A stretch of DNA of 64,000 nt from Mycolicibacterium phocaicum (GTDB taxonomy: Bacteria > Actinomycetota > Actinomycetes > Mycobacteriales > Mycobacteriaceae), in contig NZ_AP022616.1 of assembly GCF_010731115.1 (NCBI RefSeq), forward strand, positions 3,038,001 to 3,102,000. The letters run 5' to 3'. Within the stretch, counting starts at the first letter, position 1. Each line of letters opens with the position of its first letter. A program made the translations under genes and the position numbers. Shown piece by piece: positions 48,829 to 56,909 of the stretch. Under the pieces are notes generated by a model that searched no databases, was not told the origin of the DNA, and was given only the letters and a program-made list of their open reading frames with translations.

Positions 48829-50054
48829 GGCGTCAACAGCATCTTGTACTGCGCCGCCGTCTCCTGGCGTGCACCGGTGGCATCGGCGTTGTGCACTGCG
48901 ATGACGGTGTCGTTCAGCGCCGCAAAGCAATAGAACATCGAACCGTTGGTCATCGTCGGATCCATCTCGGATTGGACGCAGCGGCTGCCCGGCAGGAAGT
49001 CGACGGCATTGGCCGGCCGCGTCGACACCTCGGTGCGCCCGGTGAGATCGGCCAGGTCGTCAACCAACTTCTTGGCGGCCGCCGCGTCTTTCACGCGATA
49101 GAGGATCGTCTGGTCATACGTCATCTCCCGCAGCCCTGCGGCCTCCAACAGCGGTGCGGCCCCGGCCGGATCGTCCTGAAAATGGAGCGCGGCCCGCGGC
49201 AGGTAACCGCCGACCTTGGCGTCGGGCAGCCGGGAAGACGGCGGATCGGGAAAAGTCGGGGGCGGCATGGTGTGCGACAACATGCCCGACGGATCCACCG
49301 CCAGCGCCGCGAACTTCGCCGGATCGGTCGGCACGAATTGGTCGATGCGCGGCATCTGCGCGGTCAGCGCGGCGGCGACGGCCGTTGCCGCGGCGTCCTG
49401 GTCCGGCGCGTAGACCAACTGTGTCAGCACATACGGACCGTGCGGCGTGAACGCGTAGAGCGTGACCGGCTGATCCGGCCCGGCGTCAAGGTTCGAGCCG
49501 AGCGTGACGGCTCGCGCGTCCGGGTGCCCACTGATCGGCACCGGGTGATCCAAGGTCGGCGTCAGCCCGGCGACCGCGCCTGCCAGATCCGCGGCGGCCG
49601 CGCCTGCCGCGGCTGCGTCGGGGAACCGTAGGACGGCGTTCATCAACCGCCACCGGTCGGGGTCCTGCCGGTCGGACGCGAAGCCGTAGAGCATGTTGTG
49701 GGCGCCGGCGGTGCTCGCCACCGCGGCGGGCAGGATCGTGCCGAGGGCCGGCGCGCCGGGGATCACGACGGCCCGGGATTGGCCGGGCACCACCATCTGC
49801 GGATCGATCTCCCAGGGCCCCACGACGTCGTCGGCCAACCGGCGCGCATCGATCAAGGCCCCGGTCGACATGACACCCGCCGTGCCCAAGGGCGGCGTCG
49901 GAGTCACCGGGAAGTTCCCGCTGCCGAGCAGGCTCGCGTCAACGACGGACGACGGCGGCCCACCGGCCGGTTTCTCGGCCTGTCCCGGCTCGGAGTTGGC
50001 ACAGCCGCCCACGACCACCGCTGCGAGTAGCACCGCGAGGTGCCGCCGGGACAT
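48825..50054 (-). CDS. Lipoprotein of a mycobacterial paralogous family
   Basis: 409 residues. A signal peptide with lipobox VVVGGC puts the acylated Cys at 18. The exported body contains repeated alpha/beta stretches with AFTPHGPYVLTQLVYAPDQD and a late RPANAVDFLPGSRC region. No catalytic motif recognised. Such large lipoproteins (DUF7373-like) occur in several copies in mycobacteria. Three bases separate its start from the stop of the upstream VWA gene, suggesting a two-gene operon. Confidence 0.8.
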   Translation of the reverse strand: MSRRHLAVLLAAVVVGGCANSEPGQAEKPAGGPPSSVVDASLLGSGNFPVTPTPPLGTAGVMSTGALIDARRLADDVVGPWEIDPQMVVPGQSRAVVIPGAPALGTILPAAVASTAGAHNMLYGFASDRQDPDRWRLMNAVLRFPDAAAAGAAAADLAGAVAGLTPTLDHPVPISGHPDARAVTLGSNLDAGPDQPVTLYAFTPHGPYVLTQLVYAPDQDAAATAVAAALTAQMPRIDQFVPTDPAKFAALAVDPSGMLSHTMPPPTFPDPPSSRLPDAKVGGYLPRAALHFQDDPAGAAPLLEAAGLREMTYDQTILYRVKDAAAAKKLVDDLADLTGRTEVSTRPANAVDFLPGSRCVQSEMDPTMTNGSMFYCFAALNDTVIAVHNADATGARQETAAQYKMLLTP

Positions 50055-50057
50055 GCG

Positions 50058-51074
50058 TCAGCCCGGCAGGCGGTTGTTGATCTTCAGGCCCGCGAACAGG
50101 GCCAGGACCAGCACGAAGAATCCGACGCGGGTCCAGCTGCCGCTGGCGTCGCCGCGGATGGTCTGGTAGCCGATCTGCTCCTGCAGGTTGGCGTACACGC
50201 GGGTCAGCTGGTCGAGGGTCTCGGCGCGGAACGACTCACCGCCGGTCACCTTCGCGATCTTCTGCAGCGACAGGTCATCGGTCGGGACCGGCACTTCCTG
50301 CCCCTCGTAGGTGATGACACCCGACGGCGTACCGAACGAGATGGTCGAGATCACGACGTCCTGGTCCTTGGCCGCGCGCGCCGCCGTCAGTGCGCCGCGC
50401 GGGTCGTTCGGATCCGCAGGCACGGTTTCCTTACCGTCCGACATCAGCACGATGTGCGCGGGCGGCGGACCGTCACCGCCGCCCATGACGGCGTCGAGGG
50501 TGGCGATGGCCTGCAGCGCCGTGAAGATGCCTTCGCCCGTCGCGGTGCGCGGGGACGGCTCCAGGGTGTCGATGGTCCGCGCGACGACGTCGTGGTCGCT
50601 CGTCGGCGCCACCAGCATCGTTGCGCTGGAAGAGAATTGGACCAGGCCGACGCTGATCCCGTTGGTCAGGCCCTTGACGAACGTCTTGCCGGCGCTCTTC
50701 GCCGCCTCGATGCGGCTGGGCTTGACGTCGGTGGCGATCATCGATTCGGAGACGTCGATGACGAGCATGACGACGGCGCGGTTACGCGGAATCCGGATGT
50801 CGTGGGTCGGTCCGGCCATTGCGGTGGTGAGAAAGACCAGCGAGACCACCAGCAGCACCGCAGGCAGGTGACGCCACCGCGACCGCGTCTTCGGACGAGC
50901 TGCGACAACCTGCTCCAGGAGCTCGGTGTTGGCGAACCGCAGGACGCGCTTGCGACGGGCCTTGCGCAGCAGCAGATAGATCGCGACGGCACCGACGACG
51001 GCAATCAGATACAGGAAGAACCAACCGCTCGAGAACCCGGACAGCGTCAGTGGCCCGATAAAGGGGATCTCCAA
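50058..51074 (-). CDS. VWA-domain membrane protein (Rv1481-like)
   Basis: 338 residues from a TTG at 51074 with GGAGAG eight bases upstream. Two N-terminal helices (17-37 and 69-88), a VWA domain (about 99-290) with MIDAS motif DVSES (Asp107, Ser109, Ser111) and later SDGKET, and a C-terminal helix (about 314-332). It closely resembles the M. tuberculosis Rv1481 type, which normally lies beside moxR and DUF58 genes. Neither is present here, so this is an orphan copy joined to a lipoprotein gene. Confidence 0.88.
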   Translation of the reverse strand: MEIPFIGPLTLSGFSSGWFFLYLIAVVGAVAIYLLLRKARRKRVLRFANTELLEQVVAARPKTRSRWRHLPAVLLVVSLVFLTTAMAGPTHDIRIPRNRAVVMLVIDVSESMIATDVKPSRIEAAKSAGKTFVKGLTNGISVGLVQFSSSATMLVAPTSDHDVVARTIDTLEPSPRTATGEGIFTALQAIATLDAVMGGGDGPPPAHIVLMSDGKETVPADPNDPRGALTAARAAKDQDVVISTISFGTPSGVITYEGQEVPVPTDDLSLQKIAKVTGGESFRAETLDQLTRVYANLQEQIGYQTIRGDASGSWTRVGFFVLVLALFAGLKINNRLPG

Positions 51075-51186
51075 CAGGCACTCTCCGTTGCGTTCGGCGT
51101 CTAGCGCTCAGACCGATATGCGGCAATCGTACCGACGCGGACGGGTGCGGCACCGGATGCGGCTGGTTCGGGACGCGAACGGCCCG

Positions 51187-51738
51187 TCACTCCGGCAGCC
51201 CGAGCGCGGCCATCGCACCGTCGACCGTCGCGCGTCTGAGTTGGTCGACCGGCACGTCCGGGAACTGCAGGCAGCAGTCCTGGAGACCACCGAACGCGAT
51301 GACGGCCCGGGTGGACTGTTCGAGGGTGGGCCCGCGCCCGAAGACCAGCTTGCCGAGCCGCTCGCGCCAGGCCAGCATCCTGTCGATCAGCCCCAGGTCT
51401 GCCAGCGTGGTCAGCTCGGTGACGATCAGCAGCAGGTCGGCGCGGTGCCGGTAGTGGAAGTCGAAGTAGCCCTGCAGCAGCTCGCGCGGAGTGGCCCGCG
51501 CTGCGCCGCGCAACCGTTCCTGGGCAGCGACGAATTCCTCGCCTTCGTCGATCAACGGCTGCAGGATGCTGCGCACGAGGTCTTCACGCGAGCTGAAGTG
51601 GTAGTAGAGCGCGGGTTTACTGATGCCGAGCTCATCGGCGATGTCCTGCAGGCTCGTCCGCTGCACGCCCTTCTGGCTGAATAGCTCGCGCGCCACATTC
51701 TGGATGCGCGATCGAGTCTCGGACGGGGTTCTCGCCAC
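51187..51738 (-). CDS. TetR-family repressor
   Basis: 183 residues from a GTG at 51738. HTH region: RIQNVARELFSQKGVQRTSLQDIADELGISKPALYYHFSSRED (12-54 region), followed by a ligand-binding helical domain with EELLQGYFDFHYRHRADLLL-type sequence. It is divergent from the flavin monooxygenase gene, and the 81-bp gap contains a 19-bp inverted repeat. It most likely represses both genes until a ligand binds. Confidence 0.92.
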   Translation of the reverse strand: MARTPSETRSRIQNVARELFSQKGVQRTSLQDIADELGISKPALYYHFSSREDLVRSILQPLIDEGEEFVAAQERLRGAARATPRELLQGYFDFHYRHRADLLLIVTELTTLADLGLIDRMLAWRERLGKLVFGRGPTLEQSTRAVIAFGGLQDCCLQFPDVPVDQLRRATVDGAMAALGLPE

Positions 51739-51752
51739 GTAGCCACCCTAAC

Positions 51753-51805
51753 TTACTTAACGGACGGTAAGCTGACCACACATCCACTTACCGACCGTTA
51801 AGTAA
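51753..51805. promoter_or_regulatory. 19-bp inverted repeat: TetR operator pair
   Basis: Arms TTACTTAACGGACGGTAAG (51753-51771) and CTTACCGACCGTTAAGTAA (51787-51805) match with one exception over 15 bases of spacer. Each arm is itself a rough palindrome (TTAACG GA CGGTAA). It fills the space between the tetR and monooxygenase starts, ending 15 bases before the ATG at 51820. Confidence 0.85.
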
Positions 51806-51819
51806 ATGCGGAGGAATCC

Positions 51820-53007
51820 ATGAAGGTGCTCATCTCCGGCGCCAGCATCGCCGGCCCGGTCCTGGCCTACTGGCTGTCCCGCAATGAATTCGACGTGACG
51901 GTGGTCGAACGCGCACCCGCCCTGCGCAAGACCGGCGGCCATGCCGTCGACCTGTTCCGTCCGGCCATGGAGATCTCCGAACGCATGGGCGTGTTGGACC
52001 GCATCGAGGCCCGGGCCACCGGAACGACCGCCCTCACCCTCAACCGTCCGCCCCGCACCCGATGGACCCACATCGACTACGTCAAGCTCATCGGGGCCAT
52101 GTCCGACCGGCACGTCGAGATCATGCGTGACGACCTCAGCCAGGCGTACTACGACGCCGTACGCGACGACGCCGAGTTCCGCTTCGGGGACCAACTCACG
52201 TCGATCACCGACGCCGGTGAGGTGACGTTCGAGACCGGCGCCCCAGAGCGCTACGACCTGGTGATCGGCGCCGACGGCCTGCACTCGGGGGTCCGGCAAC
52301 TGACCTTCGGCGACCAGGCCCGGGAACATTTCCTCGGTGGCTACCTGGCGGTGGTGTCGGTGCCGAAAATGCTTGCGCCCAAAGGTGAGATGAGCGGATA
52401 CCTGGCACCGCGGAAGATCGCCATGGTGTACAGCGCCGACCACCTCGACGATGCCCGCGCGGTGTTCATGTTCCGCACCGATGAGCCCCTCGACTACCAC
52501 TACCGCGACATCGACGCGCAAAAGCGCCACCTACGCGCGGCGTTCGAGGGCGTCGGTCCCGAGATCGACCACTGGCTCGGGGAACTCGACGACACCCCGT
52601 CGTTCTATTTCGACGCCATCACCCAACTGGAGATGAGCACCTGGTCCCGGGGCCGGGTGACGCTGGTCGGTGACGCCGGGTACTGCCCTGGCCCCGGCGT
52701 CGGCGGCAGCACCAGCCTGGCGGTATACGGCGCCTACGTGCTGGCGCATGCCTTGACGGCGCACCGCGGCGATCACACTGCCGCGTTCGCCGCCTACGAA
52801 CGGACCATGGCCGCACCGGTGGACGGCAGCCGCGCCATGGCACGGTTCAACGCCAAGACCATCGTGCCCGAGTCTGCTTGGGGCGCAAGAACACTTCTCG
52901 GCGTCGGGCGGGCCATATCGGTGTTGCCACGTGGCCTGACCGGGCGACTGGCGCGGCTCAACGCGAAGGGCGTCCGGCTCTACGACACCATGCCGCTGCC
53001 CGACTGA
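51820..53007 (+). CDS. FAD-dependent monooxygenase (TetX/PHBH-like)
   Basis: 395 residues with GGAGG before the ATG. Class A flavoprotein hydroxylase: dinucleotide motif VLISGASIAGPVLAYWLS (3-20), ERAPALRKTGGHAVDL, DG motif LVIGADGLHSGVR and GD motif LVGDAGYCPGPGVGGS. It should hydroxylate an aromatic or related compound using NAD(P)H and oxygen. The TetR/monooxygenase divergent pair resembles the arrangement of M. abscessus MabTetX and its repressor; tetracycline inactivation is a testable inference only. Confidence 0.88.
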   Translation: MKVLISGASIAGPVLAYWLSRNEFDVTVVERAPALRKTGGHAVDLFRPAMEISERMGVLDRIEARATGTTALTLNRPPRTRWTHIDYVKLIGAMSDRHVEIMRDDLSQAYYDAVRDDAEFRFGDQLTSITDAGEVTFETGAPERYDLVIGADGLHSGVRQLTFGDQAREHFLGGYLAVVSVPKMLAPKGEMSGYLAPRKIAMVYSADHLDDARAVFMFRTDEPLDYHYRDIDAQKRHLRAAFEGVGPEIDHWLGELDDTPSFYFDAITQLEMSTWSRGRVTLVGDAGYCPGPGVGGSTSLAVYGAYVLAHALTAHRGDHTAAFAAYERTMAAPVDGSRAMARFNAKTIVPESAWGARTLLGVGRAISVLPRGLTGRLARLNAKGVRLYDTMPLPD

Positions 53008-53065
53008 CGTCTGCGCGTGTGGCCGAAGCCGCTGCGGTGTCACCCTTTTTCGCTACGTTGGATTC

Positions 53066-53491
53066 ATGGCCCTTTCCAAGGATGAACGCGAACAATTTCT
53101 GGCCGAACCACACATCGGGGCACTGTCCGTCAACGCCGGGCCGGACCGCGGTCCCCTGACGCTGCCGATCTGGTACCAGTACACCCCCGGCGGCAAACTG
53201 TGGCTGCTGACCGGTCTCGGCTCCCGTAAACACAAGCTGATCGAGGCGGCCGGACACCTGTCGCTGATGGCCGAGCGGCTGGAGCCGTCGGTCCGCTACG
53301 TCGCCGTCGACGGTCCGGTGCTCAGCATCGAGACGGGCACCGACGAGCAGCTGGTCGAGATGGCCGAGCGGTACCTCGGCAAAGAGAAGGCCCCGGCGTA
53401 CCTCGAGATGGCCCGGCGCGAGCACGGCCCCAGCGTGACCGTCACCGTCGACCCGAAGCACTGGCTGTCGGCCGACCTCGGGGCGCTGTGA
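53066..53491 (+). CDS. PPOX-fold flavin/F420 protein
   Basis: 141 residues with a split beta-barrel: FLAEPHIGALSVNAGPDRGPLTLPIWYQYTPGGKLWLLTG and a Lys/Arg-containing SRKHKLIEAAGHLSLMAE, which suggests phosphate/cofactor contact. Too short for PdxH; it belongs to the pyridoxamine-oxidase-like superfamily whose mycobacterial members use F420, FMN or haem. It follows the monooxygenase gene by 58 bp and precedes the methyltransferase by four bases. Three such proteins occur within 2.2 kb. Confidence 0.83.
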   Translation: MALSKDEREQFLAEPHIGALSVNAGPDRGPLTLPIWYQYTPGGKLWLLTGLGSRKHKLIEAAGHLSLMAERLEPSVRYVAVDGPVLSIETGTDEQLVEMAERYLGKEKAPAYLEMARREHGPSVTVTVDPKHWLSADLGAL

Positions 53492-53495
53492 TGCC

Positions 53496-54107
53496 ATGTC
53501 GTCCCGACAACGCTTGTTCCGGGCCTTCTACCGGCTCGGCTTCACCCCGTGGGACGGGCATCCGCTAGCCACCAGCCTGCGTGAATTGGTCGAGGGCGAC
53601 GGTGCCCTGACACCGGGGACCGCGCTCGACATCGGTTGCGGCACCGGCGACAACGCGTTGTACCTGGCCGGGCTCGGCTGGGACGTCACCGGCATCGACT
53701 ACGTCGCGAAGGCAGTCGAGAAGGCGCGCGCCAAAGCCGCCAAGCGCGACGCCGCGGCGCCGGGCTCGGTGCGATTCGACCAGGCCGACGCCACCCGGCT
53801 CACCGGGCAGGGCATCGGCGCGGACTTCGCGCTCATCGTCGACAACGGCTGCCTGCACGGCATGAGTGCCGACGACCGCGACGCCTACGTGGGCGAGGTG
53901 ACGGCGGTCGCGGCGCCGGACGCGCGTCTGCTGATCGTCGCGTTCGTCCCGGGTGCCTCGTTCGGCGTGCCCGGAATCGATCCGGCCGAGGTGGAGCGGC
54001 GCTTCGCGCTCGGGTGGACGCTGCTCGCCAGCGGTGACGAACCGGGGCTGGACCACAACGGCAAGAACCCGGCGCGCTACTACCTGTTCGCGCGGCGGCG
54101 CACCTGA
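53496..54107 (+). CDS. Class I SAM-dependent methyltransferase
   Basis: 203 residues. Rossmann-fold methyltransferase motifs: ALDIGCGTGDNALYLAGLG (motif I), VTGIDYVAKAVEKAR (motif II), RFDQADATRL (motif III) and ADFALIVDNGCLHG (motif IV). The acceptor is unknown. It begins four bases after the PPOX stop, so the two are cotranscribed. No membrane or signal segments. Confidence 0.9.
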   Translation: MSSRQRLFRAFYRLGFTPWDGHPLATSLRELVEGDGALTPGTALDIGCGTGDNALYLAGLGWDVTGIDYVAKAVEKARAKAAKRDAAAPGSVRFDQADATRLTGQGIGADFALIVDNGCLHGMSADDRDAYVGEVTAVAAPDARLLIVAFVPGASFGVPGIDPAEVERRFALGWTLLASGDEPGLDHNGKNPARYYLFARRRT

Positions 54108-54165
54108 GGCGTCGCGGTCAGTGACCGTCATCTGCTGGGCACTTGACAAGCAATCACCTTGCGCG

Positions 54166-54228
54166 CGTTGACATTGCGCCTACGCACACAAAGTGCGAGT
54201 AGACAAGTGCGTGGTTGCACAGTCAACG
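54166..54228 (-). repeat. 63-bp intergenic element, solo copy B (with a degenerate neighbour)
   Basis: Perfect 7-bp terminal inverted repeats CGTTGAC and GTCAACG delimit exactly 63 bp; CTCGCAC is 17 bases in from one side on the minus strand. A second, degenerate copy (about 54238-54300) shares CTACGCACACAAA and CGAGTA at the same spacing. The 231-bp gap between the methyltransferase and PPOX genes holds these and nothing else. Confidence 0.65.
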
Positions 54229-54338
54229 AGGGCCGCACATCGATCGTGCGGCTACGCACACAAAACCCGAGTACAGGTCTGCCTGGCCGCAGGTTCAATG
54301 GTGGGCAACGTCCACGCATGCGGGCGTAGCGTGGCCAC

Positions 54339-54761
54339 ATGGGCGAACTTTCAGACGACGTGATCGCATTTCTCTCCGAAGGCACGCGTACCGCCGTGCT
54401 CGGCTGGACAGCTGCCGACGGCCGGCCGCTGGCCGCGCCCGTGTGGTTCGTGGTGGATGACGGCGCGCTGGTGTTCAACACCGGCAAGGACACCGCCAAA
54501 GGACGGGCCCTGGCCCGTGATCCCCGGGTGGTGTTGTGCGTCGACGACACCACCCCGCCCTATGGGTTTGTCCAAGTTCAGGGAGTCGCCGAACTGAGCG
54601 AGGATCCCACCGAGCTTCTCGACATCGCCACGCGCACCGGCGGCCGCTACATGGGCGCCGACCGCGCCGAGGAATACGGTCGCCGCAACGGTGTTCCCGG
54701 CGAACTCGTGGTCCGGGTGAAACCGACGAAAGTCATTGCCGCATTTGACGTGGCGGAGTGA
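54339..54761 (+). CDS. PPOX-class F420-dependent protein
   Basis: 140 residues. The PPOX F420 pattern is clear: FLSEGTRTAVLGWTAADGRPLAAPVWFVVDDGALVFNTGKDTAKGRALARDPRVVLCVDD, with the phosphate-binding Lys in the TGKDTAKGR stretch. F420-binding reductases of this class act on diverse substrates, including biliverdin and quinones. It is six bases upstream of another PPOX gene, giving a tandem pair. Confidence 0.88.
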   Translation: MGELSDDVIAFLSEGTRTAVLGWTAADGRPLAAPVWFVVDDGALVFNTGKDTAKGRALARDPRVVLCVDDTTPPYGFVQVQGVAELSEDPTELLDIATRTGGRYMGADRAEEYGRRNGVPGELVVRVKPTKVIAAFDVAE

Positions 54762-54767
54762 GAAAAC

Positions 54768-55205
54768 ATGACCGACCTTTCCGCATTCGCCGAGTTGTCC
54801 GCCCGCGATCACGGGCTGGTCGTGCTGAACACCCTGCGTGGTGACGGCAGCATCCAGTCCTCGGTGGTCAATGCCGGTGTGATGCCGCATCCGGAAACCG
54901 GGGAGCCGGTCGTCGCGCTGGTCGCGATCGGGTCCACCCGCAAGTTGCGCAATCTGCGAGCCGACCCGCGCACCTCGGTCGTCGCGCACGCGGGGTGGCA
55001 GTGGCTGACGACCGAGGGCACGGCCGAGGTCATCGGCCCCGACGACACTGACGCCGAGACACTGCGGGTGTTGTTGCGCAACGTCTTCACCGCTGCCGGC
55101 GGCACGCACGACGACTGGGACACCTATGACCGCGTCATGCGCGAAGAAGGTCGGGTGGCGGTGCTGATCTCACCCACGCGGGTGTACTCGAACCCGGCGC
55201 GCTGA
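54768..55205 (+). CDS. PPOX-class F420-dependent protein, second of tandem pair
   Basis: 145 residues. Segments HGLVVLNTLRGDGSIQSSVVNAGVM, GSTRKLRNLRADPRTSVVAH and WLTTEGTAEVIGPDD mark the F420/FMN split-barrel family. It follows the previous PPOX gene by six bases and ends two bases before the stop of the convergent aldolase gene. Substrate unknown. Confidence 0.88.
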   Translation: MTDLSAFAELSARDHGLVVLNTLRGDGSIQSSVVNAGVMPHPETGEPVVALVAIGSTRKLRNLRADPRTSVVAHAGWQWLTTEGTAEVIGPDDTDAETLRVLLRNVFTAAGGTHDDWDTYDRVMREEGRVAVLISPTRVYSNPAR

Positions 55206-55207
55206 TC

Positions 55208-55999
55208 TCAGTACCCGCTCGTCGGGAGCGGCCCGTCGACGGCGCCGCGAGCTTGGGCCAGCAGCTGCCGACCGCCGCCGGCAAGCAGTCCGATATCAGT
55301 ACCGACCGCGATGAAGCTGCACCCGTACTCCTCGGCGGACCGGGCAAGCGCCGGGCCGGCAGCAAGGGTCCCAACGGGTTTGCCGGCGCGACGGGCGCGG
55401 GCGACCACGTGGGCGAACGCATCCTGAACCTCAGGATGCGCGGGCTGACCGAGATGACCCATGGTGGCCGCGAGATCTGACAGGCCGACGAAGACGGCGT
55501 CGATCCCGTCGGTCCCGGCGATGGCGTCGACAGCAGCGACTGCCTCGGGAGTCTCGATCTGCGCGATCAGGCGAATGCCCGCATTCGCTGTCTCGAGGTA
55601 GTCGGCCCGCGTGCCCCACTGCGATGCGCGGGCCAGAGCGCTTCCCACGCCACGGGTGCCGTGCGGTGGGTATCGCGAGGCGGCGACGGCGTCGCGCGCC
55701 TGGTGGGCGCTCTCGATCATCGGCAGCAGCAGGTGCTGCGCACCGATGTCGAGGTAGCGCTTGATGGTGTCGGTATCGGTGGTCGACGGTCGCACCACGG
55801 CGGTGCTCGCGCTACCGGAGATGGCCTGCAACTGGTGCAGGACGGTCCGCACGGTGTTGGGCGCGTGCTCGGCGTCGATGAGCAGCCAGTCGAAACCGAG
55901 GGTTGCGCACAGCTCGGCGCTGTAGGCGTTGGCAAGCCCCAGCCACAAACCGATGGCCGGTCCCCCGTCGGCGTCACCGGTGAACCAATCAGCTTGCAT
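55208..55999 (-). CDS. hpaI: HpcH/HpaI-type class II aldolase
   Basis: 263 residues from the ATG at 55999, which overlaps the hydratase stop by 11 bp. Metal-dependent pyruvate aldolase features: FDWLLIDAEHAPNT with catalytic His, RGVGSALARASQWG, IAQIETPEAVAAVDAI with metal Glu and VGLSDLAATMG with metal Asp. HpaI splits 4-hydroxy-2-oxo-heptanedioate to pyruvate and succinic semialdehyde at the end of homoprotocatechuate degradation. The upstream hydratase makes the substrate of that reaction, which supports the call. Confidence 0.87.
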   Translation of the reverse strand: MQADWFTGDADGGPAIGLWLGLANAYSAELCATLGFDWLLIDAEHAPNTVRTVLHQLQAISGSASTAVVRPSTTDTDTIKRYLDIGAQHLLLPMIESAHQARDAVAASRYPPHGTRGVGSALARASQWGTRADYLETANAGIRLIAQIETPEAVAAVDAIAGTDGIDAVFVGLSDLAATMGHLGQPAHPEVQDAFAHVVARARRAGKPVGTLAAGPALARSAEEYGCSFIAVGTDIGLLAGGGRQLLAQARGAVDGPLPTSGY

Positions 56000-56822
56000 G
56001 GCCTGCACTTTCGTCGAGCCGACCGAATCGGCAGGAGATCGATCCGAGCGGTCCGTAGTCGACGTGGAAGGTGTCGCCGGGGCGGGCTTGCACGGGACGA
56101 GTGAACGAACCGGAGAGGATGACATCGCCGGGTTGCAGGGTCACACCACGTGCCCCCAGCCGGTTGGCCAGCCAGGCAACCCCGACCGCCGGGTGGTTCA
56201 GGACGGCCGCGGCGACGCCGCTCTCCTCGATCACCGCGTTGCGATAGCACAGGGCACTGACCCAGCGCAGATCGATAGCGTTGGGGCGCACCGGCTTTCC
56301 ACCGAGTACGACGGCCGCATTGGCGGCATTGTCGGAAATGGTGTCGAACACCGTCCGGGTGCGGCCGGTTTCGGGATCGACTTGTTCGATGCGGGCGTCG
56401 ATGATCTCGAGTGCCGGCATGACATAGCGGGTGGCGTCCAGCACGTCGACGACGGAGCAACGCGGCCCGGAGAGCGCGCGATCGAGGATGAAGGCGAGTT
56501 CCACCTCGACGCGGGGGACGATGAAGCGGTCGGCCGGCAGCTCGGCGCCGTCGTGGAAGAACATGTCGTCGAGGAGCACACCGTAGTCGGGCTCGTCGAT
56601 GTTCGACGAGCGTTGCATGGCCCGCGAGGTCAGACCGATCTTGTGCCCGCGTACCTCGCGGCCGGCGGCGATCTTGTGCCGCATCCAGGCCTGTTGAATG
56701 GCATACGCGTCGTCGAGATCCATCTGTGGGTAGACGCGGGACACCTGCGATATCTGTTGGCGGTTCACCTGGGCAGCCTCGAGTTGGGCTGCCACGGCCG
56801 CCACGGTATCGGTGTTCAGCAT
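55989..56822 (-). CDS. hpaH: 2-oxo-hept-4-ene-1,7-dioate hydratase-like (HpaH family)
   Basis: 277 residues. Fumarylacetoacetase-fold hydratase: EVRGHKIGLTSRAMQ, EPDYGVLLDDMFFHDGAE, VPRVEVELAFILDRAL with metal ligands and SDNAANAAVVLGGKPV. It hydrates the 2-oxo-alkenoate in the lower meta-cleavage pathway. It is the first gene of a pair with hpaI. A related alternative is the 2-hydroxypenta-2,4-dienoate hydratase (MhpD). The MarR gene diverges from it, with a shared operator-like motif. Confidence 0.85.
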   Translation of the reverse strand: MLNTDTVAAVAAQLEAAQVNRQQISQVSRVYPQMDLDDAYAIQQAWMRHKIAAGREVRGHKIGLTSRAMQRSSNIDEPDYGVLLDDMFFHDGAELPADRFIVPRVEVELAFILDRALSGPRCSVVDVLDATRYVMPALEIIDARIEQVDPETGRTRTVFDTISDNAANAAVVLGGKPVRPNAIDLRWVSALCYRNAVIEESGVAAAVLNHPAVGVAWLANRLGARGVTLQPGDVILSGSFTRPVQARPGDTFHVDYGPLGSISCRFGRLDESAGHAS

Positions 56823-56878
56823 ATGGAGCGCTTCCTCTGGTCGATTGTCGTGATGCCGCGTCGGCGATTCAGTTCGGT

Positions 56879-56894
56879 TGCCTTACTGTCTGGC
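56879..56894. promoter_or_regulatory. Operator-like motif between hpaH and marR
   Basis: TGCCTTACTGTCTGGC (56879-56894) nearly repeats the sequence at 58606-58621 upstream of the VOC gene (TGCCTTACTATCAGGC, two differences). It lies 16 bases before the MarR ATG. Shared sites at both ends of the cluster suggest the local MarR regulator controls both units. Confidence 0.6.
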
Positions 56895-56909
56895 TCATAG
56901 ACTGTCGTC

